Assembly (NCBI RefSeq): GCF_000340965.1
Contig: NZ_ANAY01000006.1
Span: forward strand, 62,001-126,000
From: Nocardiopsis kunsanensis DSM 44524
GTDB taxonomy: Bacteria; Actinomycetota; Actinomycetes; Streptosporangiales; Streptosporangiaceae
Reading direction: 5' to 3'
DNA length: 64,000 nucleotides
Within the stretch, counting starts at the first letter, position 1. Each line of letters starts with the position of its first letter. The translations under genes were made by a program, and so were the position numbers. The notes under the pieces are model-generated. The model did no database searches. It was not told where the DNA came from and saw only the letters and a list, made by a program, of their open reading frames with translations. Below are positions 43,284-52,597 of this stretch, one piece after another.

Positions 43284-44276
43284 ATGAGTGTTTTCGGAGG
43301 GACCGCGCCGCACAAGGTGGCCGTGTTCGTTCGCGACGGTGCCCTGCCGATCGAGACCGGGATCGTGCACCGGCTGTTCGGTCAGGCTCGGGACGCCGGG
43401 GGCCGAGCTCTGTACGAGGTGGCCACGTGTGCGCTCGCCCCGGGTCCGGTGCGGACCGACACCGACCTCGGGTTCACGGTCCCGCACGGCCCCGACCCCC
43501 TGGTCGAGGCCGACACGGTCCTGGTACCGGCGGCTCAGGAGGACTACGTGGAGCGTCCGCACGACCCGCTCGCCCCGGAGCTGGCCGAGGCGCTGGGGCG
43601 GGTGCGCCCCGGTACGCGGGTGGCCTCGATCTGTTCGGCTGCGTTCGTGCTGGCGGCGCTCGGGTGGTTGGACGGATGCCGGGTGACCACACACTGGCGG
43701 TCCACGGGGTTCTTCCGGGCCATGTACCCGCACATCGAACTGGACCCCGATGTGCTCTACACCGACAACGGCCGGGTCCTGACCGCCGCGGGGGTGGCCT
43801 CCGGTATCGATCTGAGCCTGCACATGATCCGCACCGACCACGGGGCGGCGGTGGCCAACGAGGTCGCGCGGGGAACGGTGGTGCCGCCCCACCGCGACGG
43901 CGGACAGGCCCAGTACGTACGCCGTCCCGTACCCGAGCCCGAGGGGACACGGACCGGTGCGGCGCGGGCATGGGCGGTCGAGCACCTGGGGCAACGGCCG
44001 ACCCTGGCGCAGATGGCGGCGGTGGCGTCGATGAGCGTGCGGACCTTCACGCGCCGGTTCCGGGAAGAGACGGGGGTCTCCCCCGGCCGGTGGCTGACCG
44101 CGCGCCGGTTGGACCGGGCACGGGAGCTGTTGGAGGGCACGCGCCTGACCGTCGACGACATCGCCCGCCGGACGGGGTTCGGGACGGGTGCGTCGCTGCG
44201 TCAGCACATGCACGCCGAGCTCGGTGTCTCCCCCGGCCGCTACCGCCGCACCTTCGGCGTCCACACCGCGCAGTAG
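43284..44276 (+). CDS. GlxA-family AraC-type regulator
   Basis: A 330-residue protein with an N-terminal DJ-1/PfpI-like ligand domain (about residues 10-190) and an AraC helix-turn-helix pair at about 220-325. The ligand domain carries Cys in RVASICSAAFVLAA. The DNA-binding part contains PTLAQMAAVASMSVRTFTRR and VDDIARRTGFGTGASLRQHM. In this family the first domain senses a small molecule without enzymatic activity. It stands back to back with the MFS gene (71-base gap), the usual layout for a regulator and its transporter target. Confidence 0.92.
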   Translation: MSVFGGTAPHKVAVFVRDGALPIETGIVHRLFGQARDAGGRALYEVATCALAPGPVRTDTDLGFTVPHGPDPLVEADTVLVPAAQEDYVERPHDPLAPELAEALGRVRPGTRVASICSAAFVLAALGWLDGCRVTTHWRSTGFFRAMYPHIELDPDVLYTDNGRVLTAAGVASGIDLSLHMIRTDHGAAVANEVARGTVVPPHRDGGQAQYVRRPVPEPEGTRTGAARAWAVEHLGQRPTLAQMAAVASMSVRTFTRRFREETGVSPGRWLTARRLDRARELLEGTRLTVDDIARRTGFGTGASLRQHMHAELGVSPGRYRRTFGVHTAQ

Positions 44277-44344
44277 TCGCGCCCGCCGGCAGGCAGGGCC
44301 CGGGAGGGCCGCCGGCACCGCTCATGTACGGGCCCGGGGCGGGC

Positions 44345-44986
44345 TCACTCGACGCGGATGATGCCCCGCTGCAGCGCCGTGGTGATGGCGGCCGTCCGGT
44401 TGTCCACCCCCAGCTTGTCGAAGACGTGCACCAGGTGGGTCTTGACCGTGGCCTCGCTGATGAAGAGTTCCCGCGAGATCGCCCGGTTGGACATCCCGCG
44501 CGCCAACAGTCCGAGGATCTCCAGTTCACGGCCGCTCAACACCGGTCGGGGAGAGCGCAACCGGTCCATGAGCCGGTTGGCCACGTCGGGGGCGAGCGCG
44601 GTCTGTCCCTGCGCGGCCGAACGCACGGCCGCGCACAGCTGCTCGGGCGGGGCGTCCTTGAGCATGTATCCGGTCGCCCCGGCCTCCACGGCGGCCAGGA
44701 TGTCGGCATCGGTGTCGTAGGTGGTCAGCACGAGCACGGGCGGCGGTGAAGACAGACCCACGATCCGGCGGGTCGCGTTCACCCCGTCCATGCCCTCCCC
44801 CATACGCAGGTCCATGAGCACCACGTCGACCTGCGTTCCGGATCCGAGCACGTCGAGAGCGGCGCTCCCGTCGGCGGCCTCGGCGACCACTTCCATACCG
44901 GGTTGCTCGGCGAACATCGCCTTGAGCCCGTGGCGGACGACGGGATGGTCGTCCACCAGGAGGATCCGCAGCGGGTTCTCGGTCAC
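44345..44986 (-). CDS. LuxR/NarL-family response regulator
   Basis: A 213-residue protein with receiver domain (Asp12-Asp13, phospho-acceptor Asp59 in VLMDLRMGEG, Lys in YMLKDAPP). The LuxR-type helix-turn-helix is LSGRELEILGLLARGMSNRAISRELFISEATVKTHLVHV. Its ATG 44986 overlaps the histidine kinase stop (44983) by 4 bases, so the two are translationally coupled and cognate. The divergent MacB-type ABC transporter on the far side of the kinase is the obvious target. Confidence 0.95.
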   Translation of the reverse strand: MTENPLRILLVDDHPVVRHGLKAMFAEQPGMEVVAEAADGSAALDVLGSGTQVDVVLMDLRMGEGMDGVNATRRIVGLSSPPPVLVLTTYDTDADILAAVEAGATGYMLKDAPPEQLCAAVRSAAQGQTALAPDVANRLMDRLRSPRPVLSGRELEILGLLARGMSNRAISRELFISEATVKTHLVHVFDKLGVDNRTAAITTALQRGIIRVE

Positions 44987-46239
44987 GACGGCTCCTCACG
45001 GGTCAGCGGCAGACGGACGGCGACGGCGGTCCCTTCCCCTGGAGCGGACTCCACGTCGAGGCGGCCGCCGAGAGCGGTGACCCGCTCGCGCAGGGCCGAC
45101 AACCCGTACCCGGTGCCGTCGGGTCGGGCGTGCACCTCCTCGGGCCGGAACCCGGCCCCGTCGTCGTAGACGTCCAGGGTGACCTGGTCGTCGAGGTAGC
45201 CGAGGGTGACCACAGCGGTGTCGGCACGGGCGTGCGCGGCGACGTTCCCGATGCTGGCCTGGGCAGCGCGCAACAGGGCGACGTCGTACTCGGAGGGCAG
45301 CCGCACGGGCTCACCGTCCGTCCGGAAGCGGCAGTCGACGCCGCGTTCGCGTTCGCACAGGCGGCGCAGGGCCTGCGGCAGGTCCCCTCCGGCGAGGGAG
45401 GGCGGAGCGAGGTCGCGGACGAACCGTCGGGCCTCCTCCAGGTTGGTGGAGGCGCTCTCGCGTGCTTCGGCGACGCGGGTGGCCGCCAGGTCCGGTTCGC
45501 CGGGCAGGGCGTTCTCCGCCGAGCGCAGCAACAGCACGATGCTGGACAGTCCCTGGGCGAGGGTGTCGTGGATCTCGCGGGACAGACGCTGGCGTTCGTC
45601 GAGGATCCCGGTGCGGCGTTGGGACGCGGCGAGTTCGTCGCGGGTGCGGGTCAGGGTGTCGATGAGTTCGAGGCGCTGCTCGTTCTGGTGGCGCAGTGCC
45701 CGGTAGCCGATGGCGATCGCGACGGCGAAGACGGCCCCGAGGCTGGGCCCCAGCACCATGCCGACGGTGAGGTCGCCGAAGTGCAGGACCTGCCCGGCCA
45801 CGACGGAAGCGGTGACAGCCACGACCGCGACGACGGAGTGGGCGCCGCGCAACAGGTTCAGGTGCAGGAAGAACAGCGGGAACGCCAACCACACGAACTC
45901 CGGCCCGGCCGAGGCCAGCAGTGCCCACAGCACCGTCACCGCCGCCAGCCACACCAGGACACGCGGACGGGGTGTGCCGGTTCGGGCGAACACGGCCCCG
46001 GACGCGTAGACCAGACCGAGCAGGACCCCTCCGACCACGATGGCCCAGTGTGCCCAGCGCGGATGGTCGGGAACCGGGGCACCGACCTCGGTCAGCACGT
46101 ACTGCGTGAGGCCGAACGCGAGCAGGAACAAGAAGCTCGCGTGCAGCAACAGGCGCAGCACCCACAGGACGGTGTCGACGCCGGGCGGATCTCCGTAGCG
46201 CATCAGGGCAGCGTACGACGTGTTCCCGGGGTCGGGCAT
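44983..46239 (-). CDS. NarL-type sensor histidine kinase
   Basis: A 418-residue kinase. Five to six membrane helices cover residues 20-195 with short loops (LLLHASFLFLLAFGLTQYVL, AVFAVAIAIGYRAL). The HisKA_3 box SREIHDTLAQGLSSIVLLL has phospho-acceptor His near residue 224. N and G boxes follow: ASIGNVAAHARADTAVV, DVYDDGAGF and GTGYGLSALRERV. There is no large outer domain, as in kinases that sense within the membrane. ATG 46239 was chosen, with ATG 46203 (MRYGDPPG) possible. It lies 129 bases from the divergent ABC permease. Confidence 0.93.
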   Translation of the reverse strand: MPDPGNTSYAALMRYGDPPGVDTVLWVLRLLLHASFLFLLAFGLTQYVLTEVGAPVPDHPRWAHWAIVVGGVLLGLVYASGAVFARTGTPRPRVLVWLAAVTVLWALLASAGPEFVWLAFPLFFLHLNLLRGAHSVVAVVAVTASVVAGQVLHFGDLTVGMVLGPSLGAVFAVAIAIGYRALRHQNEQRLELIDTLTRTRDELAASQRRTGILDERQRLSREIHDTLAQGLSSIVLLLRSAENALPGEPDLAATRVAEARESASTNLEEARRFVRDLAPPSLAGGDLPQALRRLCERERGVDCRFRTDGEPVRLPSEYDVALLRAAQASIGNVAAHARADTAVVTLGYLDDQVTLDVYDDGAGFRPEEVHARPDGTGYGLSALRERVTALGGRLDVESAPGEGTAVAVRLPLTREEPS

Positions 46240-46367
46240 CAACCGTTCGGTGGACCTTCGCGCACAACCTTCCGCTCCGCACGGCGCACCGTTCCCCCGA
46301 TGCGGGAAAGGGGGCCGGCGGCCGAATCTGGGGACGATCCGATGTTCTTCGAGAGAGGAGGGCCAAC

Positions 46368-47459
46368 GTGTTCGTCGCCCTTCGTGACATCCGCTTCGCC
46401 AAGGGGCGGTTCGCGCTCATGGGCTCCGTCGTCGCCCTCATCACGCTGCTGATCGTGCTGTTGTCCGGGTTGACCGCGGGCCTGGCGGACCAGTCCACGT
46501 CGGCGGTACGCAATCTGCCGGCCGACCGTGTGGCCTTCGGGACCTCCGGTGGTGGCGAGGTCGAGGAGTCCTACGACGACAGCACCGTGACCCGGGACCA
46601 GCTCGACACCTGGTCGGACCCCTCCGGCTGGGCCGAGCCGGTCGGCATCACCCGGACCAGGATGGAGACGCCCGAGGACGAGTCCACCGCCGTGGCGCTG
46701 TTCGGTGTGGTGCCCGAGGGACGGCTCGCCCCGGAGGAACTGCCCCGGGGCGAGTACCTGGCGGTGGGTGAGGAGCTCGCCGAGGACCACGACCTGAGCG
46801 AGGGCAGTCCCGTCGCGGTGAACGGCCGGGAGTTGGAGGTCGCCGCGGTGGTGTCCGACGAGTACTACAGCCACACGCCCGCGGTCTGGACCGACGTGCG
46901 GACCTGGCGCGGGATCGACCCGCGGGTACGCCACGCCGAGGGCGCCCACGCACCGGTCGCGAGCGTGATCGCCTCCGGCGGGGCCGGCGAGCAGGCGGCG
47001 GAGGCCTCCGACACCGAAGCGGGGACGGTCTCCGCCACCCTGGCGGACAGCATGAGCGCCATCGGGTCGTTCTCGTCGGAGAACAGCTCGCTGGTGGCGA
47101 TGCAGGGGTTCCTGTACGCGATCTCCGCGCTGGTCGTGGGCGCATTCCTGACGGTGTGGACGATCCAGCGCAGCGGGGACGTGGCGATCCTCAAGGCGTT
47201 GGGCGGCTCGACCGGATACCTGCTGCGCGACGCGCTCGCCCAGGCGCTGATCGTGCTCACGGCCGGTGCCGCGCTCGGCGGCGCCGTCGGTGTCGGGGTG
47301 GGAGCCCTGGCCGCAGGGGTCCTTCCGTTCTCCCTGACCGCGAGTACGACGATCGTGCCGGTGGCGGCACTGATCGTCCTGGGCATGCTCGGCGCCGCGT
47401 TGGCCGTGCGCCGGGTCACCTCTGTCGACCCGCTGATCGCCCTGGGAGGCGTGCGATGA
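46368..47459 (+). CDS. MacB-type ABC transporter permease (FtsX domain)
   Basis: A 363-residue permease. The N-terminal helix (FALMGSVVALITLLIVLLSG) is followed by an outer domain of about 190 residues and then three C-terminal helices (FLYAISALVVGAFLTVWTIQ, ALIVLTAGAALGGAVGVGVG, VAALIVLGMLGAALAVRRVT). The TIQRSGDVAILKALGGSTGYLL segment is the FtsX/MacB coupling region. The topology fits mechanotransmission rather than classic transport. The GTG start has GGAGGG upstream, and the stop overlaps the ATPase ATG (ATGA). Confidence 0.92.
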   Translation: MFVALRDIRFAKGRFALMGSVVALITLLIVLLSGLTAGLADQSTSAVRNLPADRVAFGTSGGGEVEESYDDSTVTRDQLDTWSDPSGWAEPVGITRTRMETPEDESTAVALFGVVPEGRLAPEELPRGEYLAVGEELAEDHDLSEGSPVAVNGRELEVAAVVSDEYYSHTPAVWTDVRTWRGIDPRVRHAEGAHAPVASVIASGGAGEQAAEASDTEAGTVSATLADSMSAIGSFSSENSSLVAMQGFLYAISALVVGAFLTVWTIQRSGDVAILKALGGSTGYLLRDALAQALIVLTAGAALGGAVGVGVGALAAGVLPFSLTASTTIVPVAALIVLGMLGAALAVRRVTSVDPLIALGGVR

Positions 47460-48136
47460 GTCTGGAACTGACCGACGTGAACCTGACCTATCCCGACGGC
47501 GACGGTGTCGTGAGGGCGCTGGACGAGGTCTCGGTACGTGTGGAGCCCGGTGAGATGGCGGCGGTCGTGGGGCCGTCCGGCTCGGGCAAGTCGAGCCTGC
47601 TGGCGGTGGCCGCGACCCTGATCCGTCCCGATTCGGGCCGGGTCGTGGTCGGGGGCACCGACACTCTCGGGATGCGCCCGCGTGAGTTGGCGCAGCTGCG
47701 GCTGAACCGGATCGGGATCGTCTTCCAGCAGCCGAACCTGATCGGTGCGCTGACCGCGGCCGAGCAGCTCGTGGTGACCGAGCACATGCGGTCGCGGCCG
47801 CTGCACGAGGCCCGGAGAACGGCACTGGAGACCCTGGCGTCGGTGGGGCTCGAGGGCAAGGCGCACCGGCGCCCGCACCAGCTCTCCGGGGGTGAGCGCC
47901 AGCGGGTCAACATCGCCCGTGCGCTGGCGGCCCGTCCGGACGCGCTCCTGGTGGACGAGCCGACGGCCGCCCTGGACCAGGAGCGCGGGGGCCGTGTCAT
48001 GGATCTGTTGAGCGAGGCGACGCGGACGTTCGGCGTGGCGACGCTGCTGGTCACGCACGACACGGAGTTCCTGGGGTCTGCGAAGCAGGTGCTGGAGATG
48101 CGCGACGGTCGCCTGGGCGCCCGCGAACCGGCCTGA
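47456..48136 (+). CDS. ABC transporter ATP-binding protein (MacB/LolD type)
   Basis: A 226-residue ATPase. Walker A is VGPSGSGKSSLL near residue 40, the Q-loop IVFQQPNLIGALTAAEQL, the signature LSGGERQRVNIARAL, Walker B LLVDEPTAALDQ and the switch VTHDTEF. The MacB/LolD branch pairs with FtsX-domain permeases, here the gene overlapping it by 4 bases. The pair, with the adjacent two-component system, resembles antibiotic-sensing detoxification modules such as BceAB-like systems, though the permease has only one outer loop domain and four helices. Confidence 0.95.
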   Translation: MSLELTDVNLTYPDGDGVVRALDEVSVRVEPGEMAAVVGPSGSGKSSLLAVAATLIRPDSGRVVVGGTDTLGMRPRELAQLRLNRIGIVFQQPNLIGALTAAEQLVVTEHMRSRPLHEARRTALETLASVGLEGKAHRRPHQLSGGERQRVNIARALAARPDALLVDEPTAALDQERGGRVMDLLSEATRTFGVATLLVTHDTEFLGSAKQVLEMRDGRLGAREPA

Positions 48137-48305
48137 CCCGGGCCCGTCGGCAGTGCTCTCACCGGAACCGACACCGGCCCGCAGTACTCGACCCACCGGA
48201 GCACCCACGACGGCCGGGGCCGCCCTTGCTCCGTGCAACGCGGGGTGCGGCGAGGGCCGGGAGCTGTGTGGAGGAGGTCCGTGTGAGGGCCCTGCCGGGG
48301 CCTGT

Positions 48306-49013
48306 TCAGGTGAGGTCGGCCCGGACCGCGTAAATGGCGGCCTCGGTACGCGAGTGCACCTGGAGTTTCTCCAGGACGTTGCGCACGTGGTTCTTCACGG
48401 TGTTCTCGGTGATGAAGAGCCGCGACCCGATCTCCCGGTTGTTCAACGAGTGCGCCAGCAACCGCAGGACCTCGGTCTCCCTCGGGGTCAGGTTCGGTAC
48501 CGAGACGGGCGCCGCGCGGCTCTCCTGCTTGGCCAGCTCGGCGAATTCCCCGATGAGGCGGGTCGCCATGGACGGGTTCACGAAGGAATGGCCACCGGCG
48601 ATGGAGCGCACCGCACCGGCGATCCCGTCGACCCCGATCTCCTTGAGGAGGTAGCCGGTGGCCCCGGCCTTGAGGGCGTCGAAGAGGTCGGACTCCTCGT
48701 CGCTCATGGTGAGCATGATGAACCGTGTCCGGGGCACGGAGTCACGGATCTCCTGGCAGGCGTCGATGCCCGAGGAGTGCGGCATCATGACGTCCATGAG
48801 CACGACGTCGGGGTGCAGCTCTCCGGCCAGGCGGACCGCCTCCTGGCCGTCGCCGGCCTCTCCGACGACGTCGATGTCCTTCTCGTCGCCCAGGACGGAG
48901 ACCAGCCCGCGGCGGAACAGGGCGTGGTCGTCGACGACCAGGACCCGGATGGGTTCGGGGACGGGGTCCGGGACGGGCCAGAGCCCTGCTGGGGTCGGAG
49001 GGTGGGGGCTCAC
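48306..49013 (-). CDS. Orphan LuxR/NarL-family response regulator
   Basis: A 235-residue regulator with a 20-residue Pro-rich lead, then receiver (Asp28-Asp29, phospho-acceptor Asp74 in VLMDVMMPHSSG, Lys in YLLKEIGV). The LuxR helix-turn-helix is LTPRETEVLRLLAHSLNNREIGSRLFITENTVKNHVRNV. No histidine kinase lies next to it: the upstream gene is pxpC and the downstream neighbour is the convergent ABC ATPase. It may take its phosphate from a distant kinase. GTG 49013 has AAGGAAGG upstream. Confidence 0.9.
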   Translation of the reverse strand: MSPHPPTPAGLWPVPDPVPEPIRVLVVDDHALFRRGLVSVLGDEKDIDVVGEAGDGQEAVRLAGELHPDVVLMDVMMPHSSGIDACQEIRDSVPRTRFIMLTMSDEESDLFDALKAGATGYLLKEIGVDGIAGAVRSIAGGHSFVNPSMATRLIGEFAELAKQESRAAPVSVPNLTPRETEVLRLLAHSLNNREIGSRLFITENTVKNHVRNVLEKLQVHSRTEAAIYAVRADLT

Positions 49014-49249
49014 GACGCAGGCCTTCCTTCTTGTGGCTGTCCGGCCATTCTGCCTCAGGGGTGGATCGCCTCTCCGGCTGCAGAGTGACCGCACGGGCCG
49101 TGGTACCGGGGGCGGGCCCGGGTCGCGGCGCGAGCAGCGGTTCCGGCCGCCGACCATCCTCTCCCCCGTGTCCGTGGGTTTCGGCCCAGCTTCCCACAGT
49201 GGGCGCGGACACGGTACGGACATTCGGAATTCTGTGGCCGCATGTGCTT

Positions 49250-50107
49250 CTACGCGGGGCGGAACCGCACCCGCGTTCCGGGCCGCGCCTGGGCCGCCGC
49301 GGGAAGGTCAGCGGCGGGGACCACGGCGATGACGGGGTATCCGCCGGTGGCGGGGTGGTCCGCGAGGAACAGCACGGGCTCTCCCCCCGGCGGTACCTGC
49401 AGGGCACCGGCGACCATGCCCTCGCTGGGCAGTTCCCCCTCACCCACCCGCTCCAGGACCGGACCGGACAGGCGCGCGCCTACCCGGTCACTGCGCGGGG
49501 TGACCTCGAAGCCGCCGGTGAACAGGGCCTCGAGTGCGGCGTCGGTGAACCAGTCCGCGCGTGGACCGGGCACGGCACGCAACACCACGTCGGATGCGCC
49601 GATCTCGCCGACGGGGGCCTGGTCGGTGCAGGGCCACCCTTCGGGTGCGGGGCCGACCGGCAGCCGGGCCCCGGGGGCGAGGGTTCCGGGCCCCAGTCCC
49701 GAGAGCACGTCGGTGCTGCGCGACCCGAGGACGGGCGGGACGTCGAGCCCTCCGCGCACGGCCACGTAGGTGCGCAGTCCCCGGTCCGGGGTGCCCAGGG
49801 CGAGTTCGGCACCGTCGGGCAGACGCAGGACGCAGTTGGGGGCGACGGTGCGCCCGTCCGTCCGGAGGGGCGCGGGAGCCCCGGTGACGGCCAGGGTGAC
49901 CGCGCCGTGGGCGCGCAGGTGCAGCCCGCCCAGGGTGGACTCGAAAGTGGCGGCATCGGGCGGGTTGGCCACGAGCCGGTTGGCGAGAGCGTGGGAATCG
50001 GCGTCGGCGGCGCCGGAAGGGCTCACCCCGAGGGCGGCACGACCGCTGCGGCCGCGGTCCTGGACCGTGGCCAGGGGCCCTGTGGCCAGTACCTCGAGCG
50101 TGCTCAC
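49250..50107 (-). CDS. pxpC: 5-oxoprolinase subunit C (biotin-dependent carboxyltransferase-like)
   Basis: A 285-residue KipA/PxpC protein: EVLATGPLATVQDRGRSGRA at the start, GVSPSGAADADSHALANRLV, then TLGGLHLRAHGAVTLAVTGA and VRGGLDVPPVLGSRSTDVLS, ending GGYPVIAVVPAADL. With PxpA and PxpB it forms the ATP-dependent 5-oxoprolinase that turns 5-oxoproline (pyroglutamate) into glutamate. The GTG start (50107) overlaps the pxpB stop by 4 bases. Gene order pxpA-pxpB-pxpC is the usual one. Confidence 0.95.
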   Translation of the reverse strand: MSTLEVLATGPLATVQDRGRSGRAALGVSPSGAADADSHALANRLVANPPDAATFESTLGGLHLRAHGAVTLAVTGAPAPLRTDGRTVAPNCVLRLPDGAELALGTPDRGLRTYVAVRGGLDVPPVLGSRSTDVLSGLGPGTLAPGARLPVGPAPEGWPCTDQAPVGEIGASDVVLRAVPGPRADWFTDAALEALFTGGFEVTPRSDRVGARLSGPVLERVGEGELPSEGMVAGALQVPPGGEPVLFLADHPATGGYPVIAVVPAADLPAAAQARPGTRVRFRPA

Positions 50108-50739
50108 GGAGCCTCCTCGAACCGGACCCGTACCCCGGGCCGCAGCAGGCCCGGCGGATCGCGGTCGGGGTCCCACGTGCGCAGGTCGGTGCGGCCCAGG
50201 AGCTGCCATCCGCCGGGTGAGACACGGGGATAGACGCCGGTGAACTCCCCGGCGAGGGCGACGGCGCCGCCGGGTACCCGGGTGCGGGGTTCACGTCGCC
50301 GGGGCACGTGGAGCCGGGGGTCGCCGCCGACCAGGTAGCCGAACCCCGGGGAGAAGCCGCAGAAGGCGACGGTCCACACCGCCGCGGTGTGTGCGTCCAC
50401 GACCTCGCGGGCGCCGAGCCCGGTGAGTGCGGCGATGTCGTCGAGGTCCTCACCGTCGTAGTGCACCGGGACGGTCAGGGTCTCGCCGCTGGCCGTCCCG
50501 GCGGCGGAGGGGCGCCGCAGCCCGTCGAGGGCAGCGGTGACCCGGCCGGGGTCGGCGTCGGGGGCCAGGCGCAGCAGCACGGTGCGGGCGGCGGGCACGA
50601 CGTCGGTCACCCCGGGCGGGGTGTGGGCGGTCAGAGCGGCGTGGAGCGCAAGGACCTCGTCCAGATCGGCGACCTCGAGCAGGAGTCCACGGTCGGCGCA
50701 CGGCAGGATCCGGGGGTGGAAGCGGTCGGTCGCGCTCAT
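50104..50739 (-). CDS. pxpB: 5-oxoprolinase subunit B (KipI-like)
   Basis: A 211-residue PxpB protein: [20 protein letters not shown] at the start, [20 protein letters not shown], then the signature [20 protein letters not shown] and [20 protein letters not shown], ending in [12 protein letters not shown]. It is cyclophilin-like and is known to form the complex with PxpC. Overlaps of 4 bases at both ends (50104-50107, 50736-50739) tie it into the pxpABC operon. Confidence 0.95.
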   Translation of the reverse strand: MSATDRFHPRILPCADRGLLLEVADLDEVLALHAALTAHTPPGVTDVVPAARTVLLRLAPDADPGRVTAALDGLRRPSAAGTASGETLTVPVHYDGEDLDDIAALTGLGAREVVDAHTAAVWTVAFCGFSPGFGYLVGGDPRLHVPRRREPRTRVPGGAVALAGEFTGVYPRVSPGGWQLLGRTDLRTWDPDRDPPGLLRPGVRVRFEEAP

Positions 50740-51509
50740 CGCTGGTCCGTCCGGGTGAAGGCGCGCAGTTGTACGCCCTCCTCGCTCAGACGTGCGGCGA
50801 CGGTACGGGCGACCTCGACGGCTCCGGGGGTGTCGCCGTGCACGCACAGGGAATCGGCGTCCAGGCGCAGTTCGGTGCCGTCGACGGCGTGCACGGTCTC
50901 CCCGTGGGCGATGCGCAGGCACCGGTCGGCGATCTCGGCGGGTTCGTGCAGGAGCGCGCCCTCCTCACGGCGTGGGACGAGGGTGCCCTCGGGGGTGTAG
51001 GCACGGTCGGCGAAGGCCTCCCGGAACACACGCAGGCCGGCGTCCTCGGCCAGCCGCAGGAACTCCGATCCGGGCAGCCCGAGCACAGGCAGTTCGGGGT
51101 CGTAGGAACGCACGGCCTCGACGACGGCGCGCGCCTGTCCGGTGTGGTGCACGATCGCGTTGTAGAGGGCTCCGTGCGGTTTGAGGTAGCGGACCCGGTC
51201 CCCGGCCAGATGCGTGAACGCGCTCAGGGCACCGAGCTGGTAGACGATCTCGTCGGTGAGTTCGTTCGGGGACACGTCGATGAAGCGGCGGCCGAACCCG
51301 GCCAGGTCACGGTAGCCGACCTGGGCTCCGACGGCCACCCCGTGTTCGGCGGCGCCCGCGGTGGCACCGCGCAGCACGGTGGGGTCACCGGCGTGGAACC
51401 CGCAGGCGACGTTTGCGCTGGTCACCATGGTGAGCAGGGTTCGGTCGTCACCCAGTTCCCAGCGTCCGAACCCTTCCCCCAGATCGGCGTTGAGGTCGAT
51501 TCGCGGCAT
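50736..51509 (-). CDS. pxpA: 5-oxoprolinase subunit A (LamB/YcsF family)
   Basis: A 257-residue LamB/YcsF protein: [18 protein letters not shown] at the N-terminus, [48 protein letters not shown] and [15 protein letters not shown] are all hallmark motifs. It is the subunit that handles 5-oxoproline ring opening with the PxpBC complex. It is the first gene of the operon. A short AT-poor leader of about 90 bases precedes it. Confidence 0.96.
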   Translation of the reverse strand: MPRIDLNADLGEGFGRWELGDDRTLLTMVTSANVACGFHAGDPTVLRGATAGAAEHGVAVGAQVGYRDLAGFGRRFIDVSPNELTDEIVYQLGALSAFTHLAGDRVRYLKPHGALYNAIVHHTGQARAVVEAVRSYDPELPVLGLPGSEFLRLAEDAGLRVFREAFADRAYTPEGTLVPRREEGALLHEPAEIADRCLRIAHGETVHAVDGTELRLDADSLCVHGDTPGAVEVARTVAARLSEEGVQLRAFTRTDQR

Positions 51510-51805
51510 CGTGCTCCTCGGTCTCCGGCCCGGGTGGGCGGGGCTTTTCCGTTTCCGTGTCCGAGGGCACCAGGGTAAGGAACGGGCGGGGCCGGTTCTC
51601 AACCACCCCCGCCGCCTCACCGTGTGCGCGGGGCCGTGCGGGCTCCGTGGGCCCGTGCGGGCCCGGAAGCGCGGTCCCCGGTAAGGGTGTTCGTCGCGGA
51701 CCGCTCCGTCCCGGAGCGCAACGCCCCTCCTCGGTGGCCGGTACAGGCCGTGTGTGGGTGGGACCCGCTCCGGCGCAGGCGCCGAGGTGACATCATGGCT
51801 CGGCG

Positions 51806-52597
51806 ATGGAACTGAACGGACGCCCCGTCAGCACAGGGGAACTCGCGAGTCTGGCCCTGTACGGCTACGGACACTTCACGACCATGCTCGTCGACCGCCT
51901 CCGGGTCCGGGGACTGCAATGGCACTTGGACAGGTTGCACCGGGACTGCCACGCGTTGTTCGGCACGGACCTGGACCTGCCGCGCGTGCGCGAGCTGGCC
52001 CGCCGGGCGGCGCGTGAGCGCACGGCGCCCTCGGTCGTGCGCATCACCGTGTTCGACCCGCAGTTGGACCTGGGGCGCCCGGGTTCGCGGCCGCTCCCGC
52101 AGATCCTGGTCACGACCCGTCCGGCCCCGGACCCGACCGTGCCCCCGCCGCCGGTGCGTCTGGGTACGCGCCTGTACTCGCGAGACACCCCCCAGGTGAA
52201 GAGCACGGCGCTGTTCGGATCGTTGCGCCAGCGGCGGTCGGCGCAGATGGACGGGTTCGACGACGCCTTGTTCTCCGGGGTGGACGGCCGGGTCTCGGAG
52301 GGCCCGACGTGGAACATCGGTTTCCTGGACGGCGAGGGTGTGGTGTGGCCGCAGGCCCCGGCCCTGCCCGGGGTCACGGCCCGGTTGGTGGAGCATGCGG
52401 CCGATTCCCTGGGGGTGCCGGTGCGGACCCGGCCGATCGCGACCGCGGTGAGTACCCGGATGGCGGGCGCCTTCGTCACCAACGCCACCACGGGTGTGCG
52501 GGCGGTGGCGTCGGTGGACGGGGCGCAGTTGCCGCAGTCGGGGCTGGTCCGCAAGATCGCTGCTGCCTACGAGGCGTTGCCGGGCGATCCGCTGTGA
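51806..52597 (+). CDS. Class IV aminotransferase-like PLP enzyme
   Basis: A 263-residue fold-type IV protein of the branched-chain aminotransferase/4-amino-4-deoxychorismate lyase group. [20 protein letters not shown] is the typical early segment. Lys132 in [11 protein letters not shown] is the predicted PLP lysine. [21 protein letters not shown] holds the Glu and the N-loop (usual SEGTxxN, here SEGPTWN). The last quarter is [21 protein letters not shown]. Its reaction (transamination or lyase) is not decided. Its 3' end overlaps the MMPL gene by 31 bases on the opposite strand. Confidence 0.87.
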   Translation: MELNGRPVSTGELASLALYGYGHFTTMLVDRLRVRGLQWHLDRLHRDCHALFGTDLDLPRVRELARRAARERTAPSVVRITVFDPQLDLGRPGSRPLPQILVTTRPAPDPTVPPPPVRLGTRLYSRDTPQVKSTALFGSLRQRRSAQMDGFDDALFSGVDGRVSEGPTWNIGFLDGEGVVWPQAPALPGVTARLVEHAADSLGVPVRTRPIATAVSTRMAGAFVTNATTGVRAVASVDGAQLPQSGLVRKIAAAYEALPGDPL

